DNA of 64,000 bases from Paracoccus sediminicola (GCF_027912835.1 NZ_CP115768.1:1736001-1800000), one strand, 5' to 3'; shown: positions 19,880 to 29,141, counted from the first letter of the stretch. Notes: generated by a model from the letters alone, not told the origin. Translations and numbers: made by a program.

Positions 19880-21016
19880 ATGCAAAAGAGTCTTGTCGGC
19901 GCTGCGGCGCTCATGCTGACGGCAGCACCTGTCTTCGCAGGCGGGATCGAGCGGTCGAACCAATCCATCGGCATCCTGTTCGAGGAGGGAAATTACTTCG
20001 AGTTCAACGCTCAGGTGACCCGTCCCGAGGTCGAGGGCAACGACGTGGCACTGTTCGGCGGCCGCGATACAGGCAACGTCACCGACGATTTCAACGTGGT
20101 TGGCTTTGGCTACAAGCACCAGTTCACCGACCAGATCTCGGGCGCTCTGATCGTCGAGCATCCCTACGGCGCCGACATCGTCTGGCCGAATGTGAATCCG
20201 ACCTCGCTGACCGAAGGCTCGGCGGCGTTGGGCGGCACCAAGGCGAATGTCGAGAGCGCGCATATCTCTGGCGTGCTGCGCTATAAGTTCAACGACAGCT
20301 GGGCCGTTCACGGCGGCCTGCGCGCCACCAAGGCGTCGGGGGACGTGACGCTGCAGGGTCTGGCCTATGGCCCGGTCTCGGGCTATCGCGCCAAGCTGGC
20401 CGACGACACCGCGGTGGGCTGGCTCGCCGGTGCCTCGTGGGAGCGTCCGGACATCGCCGCCCGTGTCGCGCTGACCTATTATTCCGAGATCGAGCATGAG
20501 TTCGACACCGAGGAGCGTCTCGGCGCGATCACCGTCGCGCAGGGCACAACGAAGGTGAAAACGCCCGAGGCCATCGCGCTGGATTTCCAGACCGGCGTTG
20601 CCGAGGACACGCTGGTCTTCGGTCAGATCCGCCATGTGAGCTGGTCGGATTTCCGCGTCGATCCGGATTTCTTCGTGAATACCACGGGCGGCGGGCTGGT
20701 CGAACTGGAAGACACCACCACCTACACGCTCGGTGTGGGCCGCCGCTTCACCGAGAACTGGTCGGGTTCGGTCGCATTCACCTTTGAACCCGAGGGCGAT
20801 GACGATCTTGTGTCGCCGCTGGCGCCGACCAATGGCCGCAAGGCGATCACTGTCGCCGGGATCTACTCGATGGATAACTGGCGCTTCACCGGCGGCATCA
20901 ATTACACCAAGCTGGGCGATGCCAAGCCGGAAACCGGCACCCCGGACACCGCCCGCGCCGAAATGTCGGACGCCGACGCCGTCAGCCTCGGCCTGCGGAT
21001 CGGCTATCAGTTCTGA
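19880..21016 (+). CDS. FadL/OmpP1-family outer-membrane transporter
   Basis: 378 residues; signal peptide cleaved after Ala20 (APVFAGG), then a beta-barrel pattern of alternating strands ending in a terminal Phe (LRIGYQF), the outer-membrane insertion signal. The N-terminal GGIERSNQSIGILFEEGNY resembles the plug region of FadL proteins, which move long-chain fatty acids or other hydrophobic compounds across the outer membrane. An aromatic or fatty-acid substrate is a guess. Own promoter and terminator: monocistronic. Confidence 0.85.
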   Translation: MQKSLVGAAALMLTAAPVFAGGIERSNQSIGILFEEGNYFEFNAQVTRPEVEGNDVALFGGRDTGNVTDDFNVVGFGYKHQFTDQISGALIVEHPYGADIVWPNVNPTSLTEGSAALGGTKANVESAHISGVLRYKFNDSWAVHGGLRATKASGDVTLQGLAYGPVSGYRAKLADDTAVGWLAGASWERPDIAARVALTYYSEIEHEFDTEERLGAITVAQGTTKVKTPEAIALDFQTGVAEDTLVFGQIRHVSWSDFRVDPDFFVNTTGGGLVELEDTTTYTLGVGRRFTENWSGSVAFTFEPEGDDDLVSPLAPTNGRKAITVAGIYSMDNWRFTGGINYTKLGDAKPETGTPDTARAEMSDADAVSLGLRIGYQF

Positions 21017-21051
21017 TCGCCGCACCCCGCGCCATTCGCGCAACGCATCGG

Positions 21052-21077
21052 AAAGCCCCGCCTCGCGCGGGGCTTTT
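21052..21077 (+). terminator. Rho-independent terminator
   Basis: AAAGCCCCGC (21052-21061) pairs with GCGGGGCTTT (21067-21076), followed by a short T/C-rich tail. Ends the FadL-type transcript; the ATPase ATG follows 47 bases later. Confidence 0.88.
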
Positions 21078-21123
21078 CCTTTTCATCCCCGCTGCCTAGA
21101 TTGCGCCCCGTGAAGGAGCCCCC

Positions 21124-22002
21124 ATGATCTATGCCTCGGGACAAGACTGGACGCAAAGCCCCCGCAAGCGGGTGCTGCTGTTCGGCATGTCCGGGCTGGG
21201 AAAGACGCATCTGTCGAACATGCTGCGCGCCTCGGGCGACTGGTTCCATTACAGCATCGATTACCGCATCGGCACCCGCTACATGGGCGAACTCATCGCC
21301 GATAATTTCAAGCGCGAGGCGATGAAGGTGCCGCTTCTGCGCGAGTTGCTGATGTCGGACAGCGTTTACATCGCCTCGAACATCACCTTCGACAATCTCG
21401 CGCCGCTGTCGACCTATCTCGGCAAGCCGGGCAGCGTCACCAAGGGCGGTCTGCCATTCGACGAATATATGCGCCGCCAGAACCAGCATCGCGCGGCCGA
21501 GATCGCGGCGCTGATGGACACCGCGCATTTCATCGACCGTGCCGCCGAGATCTACCGGCTGGAAAACTTCGTCTGCGACACTTCCGGCTCGATCTGCGAG
21601 GTGGTCGATCCGGATGATCCCGACGATCCGGTTCTCGCGGCGCTGGAAAAGCGGATGCTGCTTGTCTGGATCAGGGGCAGCGACGCCCACACCGCCGAGC
21701 TGGTGCGCCGCTTCGACCGTGCGCCGAAACCGATGTACTACCTGCCCGACTTCCTCGACCGGGCCTGGGTCAATTACCGGATGCAGAAGGGTCTGCGCGA
21801 GGACGAGGTCAATCCCGACGATTTCATCCGCTGGGCCTATGCAAGCGCGCTTGAGAACCGTCAGCCGCGCTATGCCGCCATGGCCGAGCGCGGCGTGACG
21901 ATCACCGCGGAAGAGGTTTCTGCGGTCGCCTCTCCGGATGATTTCGATGCGCTCATCGCCCGCGCCATCGACCGCAAATCCGCCTCCGACAAGGACCAGT
22001 AA
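21124..22002 (+). CDS. P-loop ATPase of unknown function, coupled to metA
   Basis: 292 residues. Walker [12 protein letters not shown] at about residues 21-31 followed by [11 protein letters not shown]; a candidate second acidic site lies near [12 protein letters not shown] (about 150). No transmembrane segment or signal peptide. The layout resembles small nucleotide kinases or regulatory ATPases but I do not recognise a described family. Its stop is one base before the metA ATG, so it is co-translated with metA and may serve methionine synthesis. ATG follows AAGGAGCCCCC. Confidence 0.8.
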   Translation: MIYASGQDWTQSPRKRVLLFGMSGLGKTHLSNMLRASGDWFHYSIDYRIGTRYMGELIADNFKREAMKVPLLRELLMSDSVYIASNITFDNLAPLSTYLGKPGSVTKGGLPFDEYMRRQNQHRAAEIAALMDTAHFIDRAAEIYRLENFVCDTSGSICEVVDPDDPDDPVLAALEKRMLLVWIRGSDAHTAELVRRFDRAPKPMYYLPDFLDRAWVNYRMQKGLREDEVNPDDFIRWAYASALENRQPRYAAMAERGVTITAEEVSAVASPDDFDALIARAIDRKSASDKDQ

Positions 22003-22003
22003 G

Positions 22004-22939
22004 ATGCCGATCACCCTGCCCAACGACCTGCCTGCCTTCGACATCCTGTCGGGCGAGGGCGTCATGGTCATGTCGCCGGGCCGGGCCGCGACGCAGGATA
22101 TCCGCCCGCTGCGCATCGGGCTGCTGAACCTGATGCCGAAGAAGATACAGACCGAGAACCAGTTCGCCCGGCTCATCGGTGCGACGCCCCTGCAAATCGA
22201 CTTTCAGCTGATCCGCATGTCGGATCACGAAAGCCGCAACACCGCCGCCGACCACATGGAAAGCTTCTACCGCCCCTTCCGCGAGGTCGAGGCCACGGGC
22301 GAGAAATTCGACGGGCTGGTCATCACCGGCGCCCCCATCGAACATCTTCCCTTCGAGCAGGTCACCTATTGGGACGAGCTGCGAAGGGTGTTCGACTGGA
22401 CCCAAAGCCATGTCCATTCCACCTTCGGCGTCTGCTGGGGCGGCATGGCGATGGCCTATCACTTCCACGGCCTGCCGAAATATCTGCTGGAGGCCAAGGC
22501 GTTCGGCTGTTTTCGCCACGATAACCGCGCGCCCGCCTCACCCTATCTGCGCGGCTTCTCGGACGATCTGCTGATCCCGGTGAGCCGCTGGACCGAGGTC
22601 CGCGCCGCGGATGTGGATGCCCGGCCGGCCCTGACGACGCTGCTCGCCTCGGACGAGGTCGGCCCCTGCCTGATCGAGGATCCGGGCCATCGCGCCCTGT
22701 ATGTGTTCAATCACTTCGAATACGACTCGGATACGCTCAAGGACGAATATGACCGCGACGTCTCGGTCGGCAAACCGATCGCCGTGCCGGTGAACTATTA
22801 TCCCGATGACGATCCCGCGCGTCCGCCATCGAACCGCTGGCGCAGCCATGCGCATCTGCTCTATGGCAACTGGATCAACGAGATCTATCAGTCCACCGAA
22901 TACGACATGTCGAAAATCGGGCGGCCGCAGGAAGGCTGA
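22004..22939 (+). CDS. metA: Homoserine O-acyltransferase MetA, predicted acetyl-CoA type
   Basis: Activates homoserine for methionine synthesis. 311 residues. Catalytic Cys144 in [11 protein letters not shown], with the conserved His/Glu in NHFEYD. The residue aligned to Gly111 of E. coli MetA is Glu113 (TGAPIEHL); in this family Glu at that place goes with acetyl-CoA and Gly with succinyl-CoA, so an O-acetyltransferase is expected. Second gene after the ATPase, one-base gap. No SAM riboswitch is visible upstream of the pair. Confidence 0.93.
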   Translation: MPITLPNDLPAFDILSGEGVMVMSPGRAATQDIRPLRIGLLNLMPKKIQTENQFARLIGATPLQIDFQLIRMSDHESRNTAADHMESFYRPFREVEATGEKFDGLVITGAPIEHLPFEQVTYWDELRRVFDWTQSHVHSTFGVCWGGMAMAYHFHGLPKYLLEAKAFGCFRHDNRAPASPYLRGFSDDLLIPVSRWTEVRAADVDARPALTTLLASDEVGPCLIEDPGHRALYVFNHFEYDSDTLKDEYDRDVSVGKPIAVPVNYYPDDDPARPPSNRWRSHAHLLYGNWINEIYQSTEYDMSKIGRPQEG

Positions 22940-22944
22940 GCCCC

Positions 22945-22968
22945 GCCGGGCGAGTTTCGCCGCCCGGC
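22945..22968. terminator. Hairpin between convergent metA and the signal-peptidase-like gene
   Basis: GCCGGGCG (22945-22952) and CGCCCGGC (22961-22968), eight-base loop, no T-run. It overlaps the stop codon of the minus-strand gene by one base. Confidence 0.4.
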
Positions 22969-23606
22969 TATTCCTGCATTTCGGGGTGGTAGATCACCCC
23001 AATCACGTCCGAGATCGGCACGAAACCCGGCCCGTAACCGTATCGCTCAAAGCGGCTATCGGCGGCGTTATCGCGGTTATCCCCCATCAGAAACAGGGAC
23101 CCCTGCGGGACCGTCCCCTCGTAATAAGCGTCCCCCTGCGTATCGGGCGCGAGATTCAGAACCTGATAGCTGATGCCGTTCGGCAGGGTCTCCAGCTCGC
23201 GCGGCAGGGTGCAGGTGGCATCTGCGCAATTGCTGCGATTGGATTTGCTGCCATACTCATCCACCGGTGCGATGAAGGGCGGCAGCGTTTCGCGGGTCGC
23301 CGCCACTCCGTCGATCACCGGAATCCCGTTCTCGACGACGACATGCTGTCCCGGCGTGGCGATGACGCGAAAAATCATGTCCTGTCCGGTCGCTGCCCTG
23401 AAGGCGACCACATCGCCCGGCGCGGGGGCGTCGCTGTCGAGGCGCGCATAAACGCATTGATCCGGCTGCAGATTGGGCGCCATGGATGTGCCGACGGGGG
23501 TGTAGCTCTTGCTGACCAGCGTCGCGCAGAGCGGGCAGAAACAAATCGGCCCCGCGACCGCAGCCCCCGCGACAAGGGCAAAGATCAGCACAAGCGCGAA
23601 CCTCAT
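22968..23606 (-). CDS. S26 signal-peptidase-like protein lacking the catalytic lysine
   Basis: 212 residues with an N-terminal hydrophobic segment (residues 3-18) followed by a Cys cluster (ICFCPLC, 21-27). Box B is VGTSMAPNL with Ser41 as would-be nucleophile, and box E is [14 protein letters not shown]. Box D, normally with a Lys before Arg, reads [10 protein letters not shown]: Phe79 stands where the general-base Lys should be. It may be inactive, may use another base, or may belong to a distinct S26 subgroup. Four or more extra Cys residues suggest disulfides. ATG at 23604-23606; not linked to lepB/rnc genes. Confidence 0.75.
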   Translation of the reverse strand: MRFALVLIFALVAGAAVAGPICFCPLCATLVSKSYTPVGTSMAPNLQPDQCVYARLDSDAPAPGDVVAFRAATGQDMIFRVIATPGQHVVVENGIPVIDGVAATRETLPPFIAPVDEYGSKSNRSNCADATCTLPRELETLPNGISYQVLNLAPDTQGDAYYEGTVPQGSLFLMGDNRDNAADSRFERYGYGPGFVPISDVIGVIYHPEMQE

Positions 23607-23737
23607 CCGAAACACTCCCCAACTGCGCAACCGACGCCACGACGGGCGCCGCCTGACCATACTGCACGGGCTCCTGCGGCGGGCAAGCTGGTTTCGCAAG
23701 ATGTTCGCCCTTCGAAAGCGACACTTCGTTTCGCCTA

Positions 23738-23770
23738 GGGGGCGGCCGGCCTTGTCGGCCCGCCGCCCCC
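23738..23770 (+). promoter_or_regulatory. Strong hairpin in the ppk2 leader
   Basis: GGGGGCGGC (23738-23746) pairs with GCCGCCCCC (23762-23770), with an inner GGCC/GGCC pair and a TTTCC tail, ending 53 bases before the ppk2 ATG. No plus-strand gene lies upstream that needs ending, so an attenuator or leader structure is possible. Confidence 0.35.
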
Positions 23771-23823
23771 TTTCCACTGCCGGGCGCAACCGCCATACTG
23801 CGCCCAGCGCAACGGAGACGCCC

Positions 23824-24717
23824 ATGGCCAAGTCGGACAACTCGCCCCATCCCCTGCCCTATGTCGGCGAGATCACGAAATATCTGGAAGATGACGCTCC
23901 GCAAGAGATCCGCAAGGCCATCAAGGACGCGAAGAAGGGCGAGATGCTGGACCCGTCCTATCCCTACCGCGAAAAGATGGACAAGGACGACTACAAGGAC
24001 CGGATGGAAGAATTGCAGGTCGAGCTGGTCAAGATGATGCATGACATCGTCATCACCGGCAAACGGCTGGTGGTGGTGTTCGAGGGGCGCGACGCCGCCG
24101 GAAAGGGCAGCACCATTGAACGCGTGCGGGAGAACCTGAACCCGCGCAACGCCTATATCGTGGCTCTGCCCAAGCCGACCGACCGCGAATCCCGGCAATG
24201 GTATTTCCAGCGCTACACGGACGAACTGCCTGCCGATGGCGAAATCGCGCTGTTCGACCGCAGCTGGTATAATCGCGGCGTGGTCGAAAGAGTGTTCGGT
24301 TTTTCGACCGAGCGGCAGCGGAAGCATTTCTTCGATCAGCTTCCGAAATTCGAGGAGATGCTGGTCGATGACGGCACGATCCTGGTGAAGCTCTGGCTGA
24401 CCGTGGGTAGGGCCGAACAGTTGCAGCGTTTCCTCGACCGCGAGAAGGACCCGCTGAAACAGTGGAAACTGTCTTCGATCGATGTCGAGGGGCTGGCGAA
24501 ATGGGATGAATATACCCAGGCGATCCGCGACACGCTGAAACGCTCTGATACAACGGTCGCGCCCTGGGTCGTGATCCGCTCGGACGACAAGCGCCGGGCC
24601 CGGATCGCGGCGATCCAGACCATTCTCAACGCGGTGGATTATGCCGGCAAGAGCCAGAAGGATATCGGCGAAATCGACGCCAGCATCGCCGGCGGCCCCG
24701 ACATGATCGAAAGATGA
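23824..24717 (+). CDS. ppk2: Polyphosphate kinase 2
   Basis: Transfers phosphate between polyphosphate and nucleoside phosphates. 297 residues, the single-domain PPK2 size. Walker [11 protein letters not shown] (about residues 91-100), the lid region with RWYFQRYT-like sequence [12 protein letters not shown], and Walker B-type [21 protein letters not shown] follows GGAGACGCCC; the open frame upstream runs through the leader hairpin and was trimmed. Its last four bases overlap the next gene (ATGA). Subclass (ATP or GTP preference) cannot be told by eye. Confidence 0.94.
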   Translation: MAKSDNSPHPLPYVGEITKYLEDDAPQEIRKAIKDAKKGEMLDPSYPYREKMDKDDYKDRMEELQVELVKMMHDIVITGKRLVVVFEGRDAAGKGSTIERVRENLNPRNAYIVALPKPTDRESRQWYFQRYTDELPADGEIALFDRSWYNRGVVERVFGFSTERQRKHFFDQLPKFEEMLVDDGTILVKLWLTVGRAEQLQRFLDREKDPLKQWKLSSIDVEGLAKWDEYTQAIRDTLKRSDTTVAPWVVIRSDDKRRARIAAIQTILNAVDYAGKSQKDIGEIDASIAGGPDMIER

Positions 24718-25655
24718 TCCCGATGCTGCGCGCGCTGATCCTGTGGCTGGCGATGGCCCTGCCCGCAGCGGCGCAGGAGCTGCCCGACTGGGATTACAAC
24801 TCGGTCAACGATTTCGCCGGGATTCTGTCCAATGACGACACCCGCATCATCGACCAGGCGCTGATCGCGCTGAACGAGGATACCGGGGTCGAGGGCACGG
24901 TGGTGACGCTGACCGACCGGGCGCGCTATGGCGGCACGGACGGGCTGGAAAGCTTCGCGACACGGCTGTTCAACGATTGGGGCATCGGCAACCCCGAGCG
25001 CAATGACGGCTTCATGATCCTGTTCCTGCGCGACGACCGCGAAGCGCGGATCGAACTGGGTGCGGGCTATCCGGCAAGCTTTGATCGCGTCGCGCAGGAG
25101 ATCATGGACGACGAGATGCTGCCCCGGTTTCGCGAAGAGGAGTACTCGACCGGGCTCCGCCGCGGCCTGATCCAGGTGACCGACCGCATCGCCCGGCCCC
25201 ATGCCGGGGGCGAGACCCCGGCTTTCGACCTTGGCGCGCTGTTGGAACGGCATTTCCAGACGATCTTGTTCGGCGTCTTTGCCTTCTTCTTCAACATCCC
25301 GACGGTCGTCACGCTGCGCCGCTGGCTCAATGCCAATCGCTGTCCGAAATGCCGCGAGCGCGGGCTTATCATCGAGCAGTCTCCGCGCCACGAGGATCTC
25401 GGCGACGGGACATGGCGCGTGCAGACCGACGAGACGCGGAAATTCTGCCCCAATTGCGAATGGTCGGAAACCAAGGCCACGCAGCGCCGCGACGCGGTGG
25501 TGCTGGACCGCAGCGGCCGCGTGCTGCGACAAAGCCGCAACCCATCCTGGACCTCATCCTCCGGCGGCAGCGGCAGAAGTCGCGGCGGCGGCGGGCGCAG
25601 CGGCGGCTTCAGCGGCGGCAGGAGCGGCGGCGGCGGCGCATCGGGCAGGTGGTAG
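24714..25655 (+). CDS. TPM-domain membrane protein with zinc ribbon and Gly/Ser-rich tail
   Basis: 313 residues. Signal peptide (cleavage after about Ala20), a periplasmic TPM domain (about 25-155; [16 protein letters not shown], then [20 protein letters not shown]), one membrane helix (about 180-197), then a cytoplasmic CPKC...CPNC zinc ribbon and a tail made almost only of Gly, Ser and Arg. This is the YgcG-like architecture; function unknown. Starts inside the ppk2 stop (ATGA), so the two are translationally coupled. ATG at 24723 is an alternative start. Confidence 0.85.
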   Translation: MIPMLRALILWLAMALPAAAQELPDWDYNSVNDFAGILSNDDTRIIDQALIALNEDTGVEGTVVTLTDRARYGGTDGLESFATRLFNDWGIGNPERNDGFMILFLRDDREARIELGAGYPASFDRVAQEIMDDEMLPRFREEEYSTGLRRGLIQVTDRIARPHAGGETPAFDLGALLERHFQTILFGVFAFFFNIPTVVTLRRWLNANRCPKCRERGLIIEQSPRHEDLGDGTWRVQTDETRKFCPNCEWSETKATQRRDAVVLDRSGRVLRQSRNPSWTSSSGGSGRSRGGGGRSGGFSGGRSGGGGASGRW

Positions 25656-25762
25656 GGTTCGGGCGATTTCCGCTCCACCTGGTTTGAAATCGTGGGAATT
25701 TCTTGCGCCCGCCGCGAAGCCGCCCATAATCCTTCCTCAGGAACATGAGGGTGGAACAGATC

Positions 25763-26506
25763 ATGCAGCTCGCCGATACACGCAGCATCGTCACCGGCGG
25801 CGCCTCGGGGCTTGGGGCCGCCACGGCGCGGCTCCTCCGCGAGGCGGGCGGGGCGGTGGCGGTTCTGGACCGCGATCCGACCGGGCGCGACTTCGCCCGC
25901 AGCATCGGCGCGGCCTTCATCGAAACCGACGTCACCGACGAGGCCAGCGTCACCCGCGCCATCGAAGCCGCGGTCACCGAGATGGGCGGCATCTCGGTCT
26001 GCGTGAATTGCGCGGGCATCGCCACCGGCGAAAAGACGGTCGGGCGGGACGGTCCGCACCGGCTCGACAATTTCCGCCGCACCATCGAGATCAACCTTAT
26101 CGGCAGCTTCAACGTCCTGCGCCTCGCCGCCGCCGAAATGGCCCGCAACGAGGGCGAGGAAAAAGGCGTCATCGTCAATACTGCCTCGGTCGCGGCCTAT
26201 GACGGGCAGGCCGGACAGGCTGCCTATGCCGCCTCGAAGGCCGGTATCGCCGGCATGACGCTGCCCATCGCCCGAGACCTTGCACGCAGCGGGATCCGTG
26301 TCATGGCCATCGCGCCCGGCATTTTCGCCACCCCGATGATGCGCGGCCTCCCGCAGGAGGTGCAGGACGGCCTCGCCACCGAAGTCACCTTCCCTAAGCG
26401 GCTCGGCGATCCGGCAGAGTTCGCCCGCATGGTCGGCGCGGTGATCGAAAACGGCTACCTCAACGGCGAGGTGATCCGCCTCGACGGCGCGCTTCGGATG
26501 CGCTGA
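25763..26506 (+). CDS. SDR-family 3-hydroxyacyl-CoA dehydrogenase (type II, HSD17B10-like)
   Basis: 247 residues. Rossmann motif TGGASGLG (residues 12-19), NCAG at about 86, catalytic Ser in NTASVAAYDG, and YAASK. The start LADTRSIVTGGASGLG and the later IAPGIFATPMMRGLP fit the type II 3-hydroxyacyl-CoA dehydrogenases used in branched-chain amino acid and fatty-acid oxidation. ATG at 25763 has GGTGG upstream; the ATG at 25745 is an alternative. No operon partner on either side. Confidence 0.85.
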   Translation: MQLADTRSIVTGGASGLGAATARLLREAGGAVAVLDRDPTGRDFARSIGAAFIETDVTDEASVTRAIEAAVTEMGGISVCVNCAGIATGEKTVGRDGPHRLDNFRRTIEINLIGSFNVLRLAAAEMARNEGEEKGVIVNTASVAAYDGQAGQAAYAASKAGIAGMTLPIARDLARSGIRVMAIAPGIFATPMMRGLPQEVQDGLATEVTFPKRLGDPAEFARMVGAVIENGYLNGEVIRLDGALRMR

Positions 26507-26629
26507 GCCCCGATCGCCCGACCATCCTCTGCCCGAATCTTGACCGGCCGTGGCTGCCATGCCGCTTGCGCCTTTGCAGGACGCTCGCTAGCGTCGAGGT
26601 GTTAATCATTCAGGAAAGGCCATCCCGAC

Positions 26630-27670
26630 ATGACCTTGATGCGCAGCACAGCCATCCTTGCCGCCCTCGCCAGCCCCGCCTTCGCCGCCGATGCCGAACT
26701 CACCGTGTTCGACTGGGCCGGCTTTGAAGAGCCGGTGATCTTCCAGGGCTATATCGACAAGCACGGCGACAGCCCGACCTTCGCCTTCTATGGCGACGAT
26801 GACGAAGCGTTCCAGAAGATCGCCTCGGGCTTTCAGGCCGATATCGTTCATCCCTGCAGCCAGATGGTCTCGAAATACCGCGATGCCGGTCTGATCGAAC
26901 CTTGGGACACCTCGAAGATCGAGAATTTCGACGATCTCGACCCGGCGCTGATGGACAGCGAGACCATTCAGGACGATGAGGGCGTCTGGTTCATTCCAGC
27001 CGATTGGGGCGCAACCGCCATCGCCTATAACACCGAGGATGTTCCCGAAGAAGATGTCCAGAGCCTCGATGTCTTCACCAACCCCGATTATGCGGGCCGC
27101 ACGTCGCTGCCCGACAGCGCCGACGATGTCTGGGCGCTCGCCTATCTGGCGACCGGCGTCACAGACTGGACGGATGTGACCGACGAACAGTTCCAGGCCG
27201 CCGCCGACTGGCTGCGCGAGGCGCATCAGAATGTCGCCGCCTACTGGTCGGACCCTTCCGAACAGGCGCAGCTCATGGCCTCGGGTCAGGTCGATGTGGC
27301 ATGGTCGTGGAATGACGGCGTGGTCTATCTGCAAGAGGATGACTATCCGGTCGGCTTCCAGCGCGAGGCAGAGGAAGGCTCCTCCAGCTTTATCTGCGGT
27401 TTCGTCAACATCAAGGACGGCCCCGGCAACGAGGATAAGGTCTATGACTTCCTCAATGCCTGGCTGGCGCCGGAATCGGCCAAGGGTCTGCTGGACACGA
27501 TCGGCTACGGCCACTCGACCAAGGCCGGTATGGAGACCATCGCGGATGAGCCCGCCGTGCAGGACGGTCTCGGCCCCATCGACGCGCCGCTTCTGGCGCA
27601 GGTGCCGAATGATCCGCAGCAGCGCGAGCGCCAGTTGGCCGAGTTCGAAAAGATCAAGGCCGGATTCTGA
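26630..27670 (+). CDS. ABC transporter substrate-binding protein, spermidine/putrescine type, orphan
   Basis: 346 residues; signal peptide cleaved after about Ala19 (ASPAFA), then a PotD/PotF-type binding fold (LTVFDWAGFEE near the start, DIVHPCSQMVSKYRDAGLIEPWD, FIPADWGATAIAYN). No permease or ATPase gene is next to it, so it either feeds a distant transporter or has a sensing role. Ligand identity is inferred from family only. Closed by its own terminator. Confidence 0.88.
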   Translation: MTLMRSTAILAALASPAFAADAELTVFDWAGFEEPVIFQGYIDKHGDSPTFAFYGDDDEAFQKIASGFQADIVHPCSQMVSKYRDAGLIEPWDTSKIENFDDLDPALMDSETIQDDEGVWFIPADWGATAIAYNTEDVPEEDVQSLDVFTNPDYAGRTSLPDSADDVWALAYLATGVTDWTDVTDEQFQAAADWLREAHQNVAAYWSDPSEQAQLMASGQVDVAWSWNDGVVYLQEDDYPVGFQREAEEGSSSFICGFVNIKDGPGNEDKVYDFLNAWLAPESAKGLLDTIGYGHSTKAGMETIADEPAVQDGLGPIDAPLLAQVPNDPQQRERQLAEFEKIKAGF

Positions 27671-27700
27671 TCTTTTCCCACGCGTTAACTCGACACGGAA

Positions 27701-27726
27701 AAGGGCCGCGCCGCGGCCCTTTTTTC
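27701..27726 (+). terminator. Rho-independent terminator
   Basis: AAGGGCCGC (27701-27709), GCC loop, GCGGCCCTT (27713-27721), then a run of T to 27725. Confidence 0.92.
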
Positions 27727-27830
27727 ATGCCGGCCCGACTGGCTGCTCACGCTTTCGCGCCGCATTTATCGTTGAAAAACCGGGCCGGGCCGCGCAAGAT
27801 CGCAAAAAAGAGCAGATAAAAAGCAGGCAT

Positions 27831-28358
27831 ATGACCATCACCAATTCTCGCGCGCGCGCCGTCGCGCTGTTGGCGCTTACTCTCACCGTCATTGCGGGAT
27901 GTTCGCGCGACTCCTCACCCTTTCGCCGCGCCGGAGGCGGCGAGCTGAACTGCATGGAGCGGGCGATCTTCTTCGAAGCCAATCGCGCCAGCCGACCCGG
28001 CATGATCGCGGTCGGCAACGTGGTGATGAACCGTGTCCGCTCGGATGATTTCCCCGATACGGTCTGCGGTGTGGTCAGCCAGAAGAACCAGTTCGCGCCC
28101 GGGGTGATGACGCGCAAGATGAACTCTGACGCGATGCCCGATGTCCGCGAGGCGGCCGTCGCCGTGCTGCGCGGCGAACGGATTCGCGAGCTGGAAAAGG
28201 CGCGGTTCTTCCACACTTACGGCTATCGTTTCTCGTATAACAACATGCATTACGTGCTGGTCGCTGGCGGCAACGCCTTCTACGAAAAGCGCAAGAAGCA
28301 TCTTGTGACGCGCCCGGTCCCGCCGCGCCCGATCGACAGCCATATCATCAATTACTGA
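27831..28358 (+). CDS. SleB-type cell-wall hydrolase, lipoprotein
   Basis: 175 residues. Lipoprotein signal with lipobox VIAGC (Cys24), then a Hydrolase_2 domain: CMERAIFFEANRASRPGM holds the likely catalytic Glu, followed by VMNRVRSDDFPDTVCGVVSQ and the QF motif. Family members are lytic transglycosylase-like amidases acting on peptidoglycan in spore germination or wall turnover; here it would be anchored in the envelope. Start chosen at ATG 27831, giving a normal signal; the open frame upstream runs through the terminator. Confidence 0.87.
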   Translation: MTITNSRARAVALLALTLTVIAGCSRDSSPFRRAGGGELNCMERAIFFEANRASRPGMIAVGNVVMNRVRSDDFPDTVCGVVSQKNQFAPGVMTRKMNSDAMPDVREAAVAVLRGERIRELEKARFFHTYGYRFSYNNMHYVLVAGGNAFYEKRKKHLVTRPVPPRPIDSHIINY

Positions 28359-28380
28359 TCCGGGCCGCCTGTCCGGATGC

Positions 28381-28402
28381 GGGGCGGCATCGCAGCCGCC
28401 CC
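28381..28402. terminator. Hairpin between convergent genes
   Basis: GGGGCGGC (28381-28388) pairs with GCCGCCCC (28395-28402); six-base loop and no T-run. Confidence 0.35.
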
Positions 28403-28414
28403 CTGTCAGTCGGC

Positions 28415-29035
28415 TCAGCGCAGCGGGATGGAACTGCCCGCCTTGCTGTCCTGATATGCCGCCGACAGCCTGTCATATTCCGCCCGGATCGCCTCGGCCC
28501 GCGCGATCAGCTCGGCTTGCCGATCCTCGTCCGCGCTTGAAATGACGTCCGCCACCGAACGCGCGTTCCAGTAATCGTTGCGCCGCTGATAGCCACCCGG
28601 ATCGAGCGTGAAGACCTCTTTGAGGATCTTCAGATCATGCGGAATGGCAAAGCTGTCACGGCTGTCCTCATGGGTGAAAAAGTCGAAGAAATTGTCGAAC
28701 CCTGCCCAGGTGATCGCCGAGAGACACATGGTGCAGGGCTCATGCGTCGTCAGGAAGATCAGCTCTCCCGGGGGCGGCAGCTCATCAGACCCGCCCGCGC
28801 GTTTTTCGTGGTAGCGTTTGATGAGATGTGTCTCGCCGTGCCATATCGGGTTCTCGGTCTCGTTATTGGTCTCGGCCAGAACCACGCTCCCATCGGATTT
28901 TCGCAGCACCGCCGCACCGAAGATTTTGTTTCCCGCCGCGACGCCCTTGCGGGTCAGCGGCAGGATGTGATCCTCGATCGCGCTCAGAAGCGCCTCGGCC
29001 AGTTGCGTGTCGTCGATGCCGATCCGTTTGGTCAT
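28415..29035 (-). CDS. Cytidine-deaminase-fold nucleoside/base deaminase
   Basis: 206 residues. Zinc site as HGE in NPIWHGETHLIKR and PCTMC in THEPCTMCLSAITW, the CDA/dCMP-deaminase superfamily pattern. The C-terminal 70 residues (Tyr/Arg/Asp-rich helices) are unusual for small deaminases and may shape substrate choice. Substrate unknown; guanine, cytosine or a modified base is possible. ATG at 29033-29035 follows CAGGAGAATGAC. Divergent from ssrA. Confidence 0.82.
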   Translation of the reverse strand: MTKRIGIDDTQLAEALLSAIEDHILPLTRKGVAAGNKIFGAAVLRKSDGSVVLAETNNETENPIWHGETHLIKRYHEKRAGGSDELPPPGELIFLTTHEPCTMCLSAITWAGFDNFFDFFTHEDSRDSFAIPHDLKILKEVFTLDPGGYQRRNDYWNARSVADVISSADEDRQAELIARAEAIRAEYDRLSAAYQDSKAGSSIPLR

Positions 29036-29141
29036 GTCATTCTCCTGCGCGATGCTCTCGTGACATGGATTATAGACGAACGTCACGCGCTGCACGTCAC
29101 ATCTTCTGCCGCTGTGAACGCTGTGTATGCTTTGCGCACCC

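Noticed and set aside
21017..21123. SAM-II type riboswitch before the metA unit
   Set aside because: The 107-base gap is mostly the terminator of the preceding gene; the conserved pseudoknot bases are not visible and there is little room.
27231..28358. 375-codon frame joined to the cell-wall hydrolase
   Set aside because: The first part is antiphase to the binding-protein gene and crosses a terminator; the hydrolase begins at 27831 with its lipoprotein signal.
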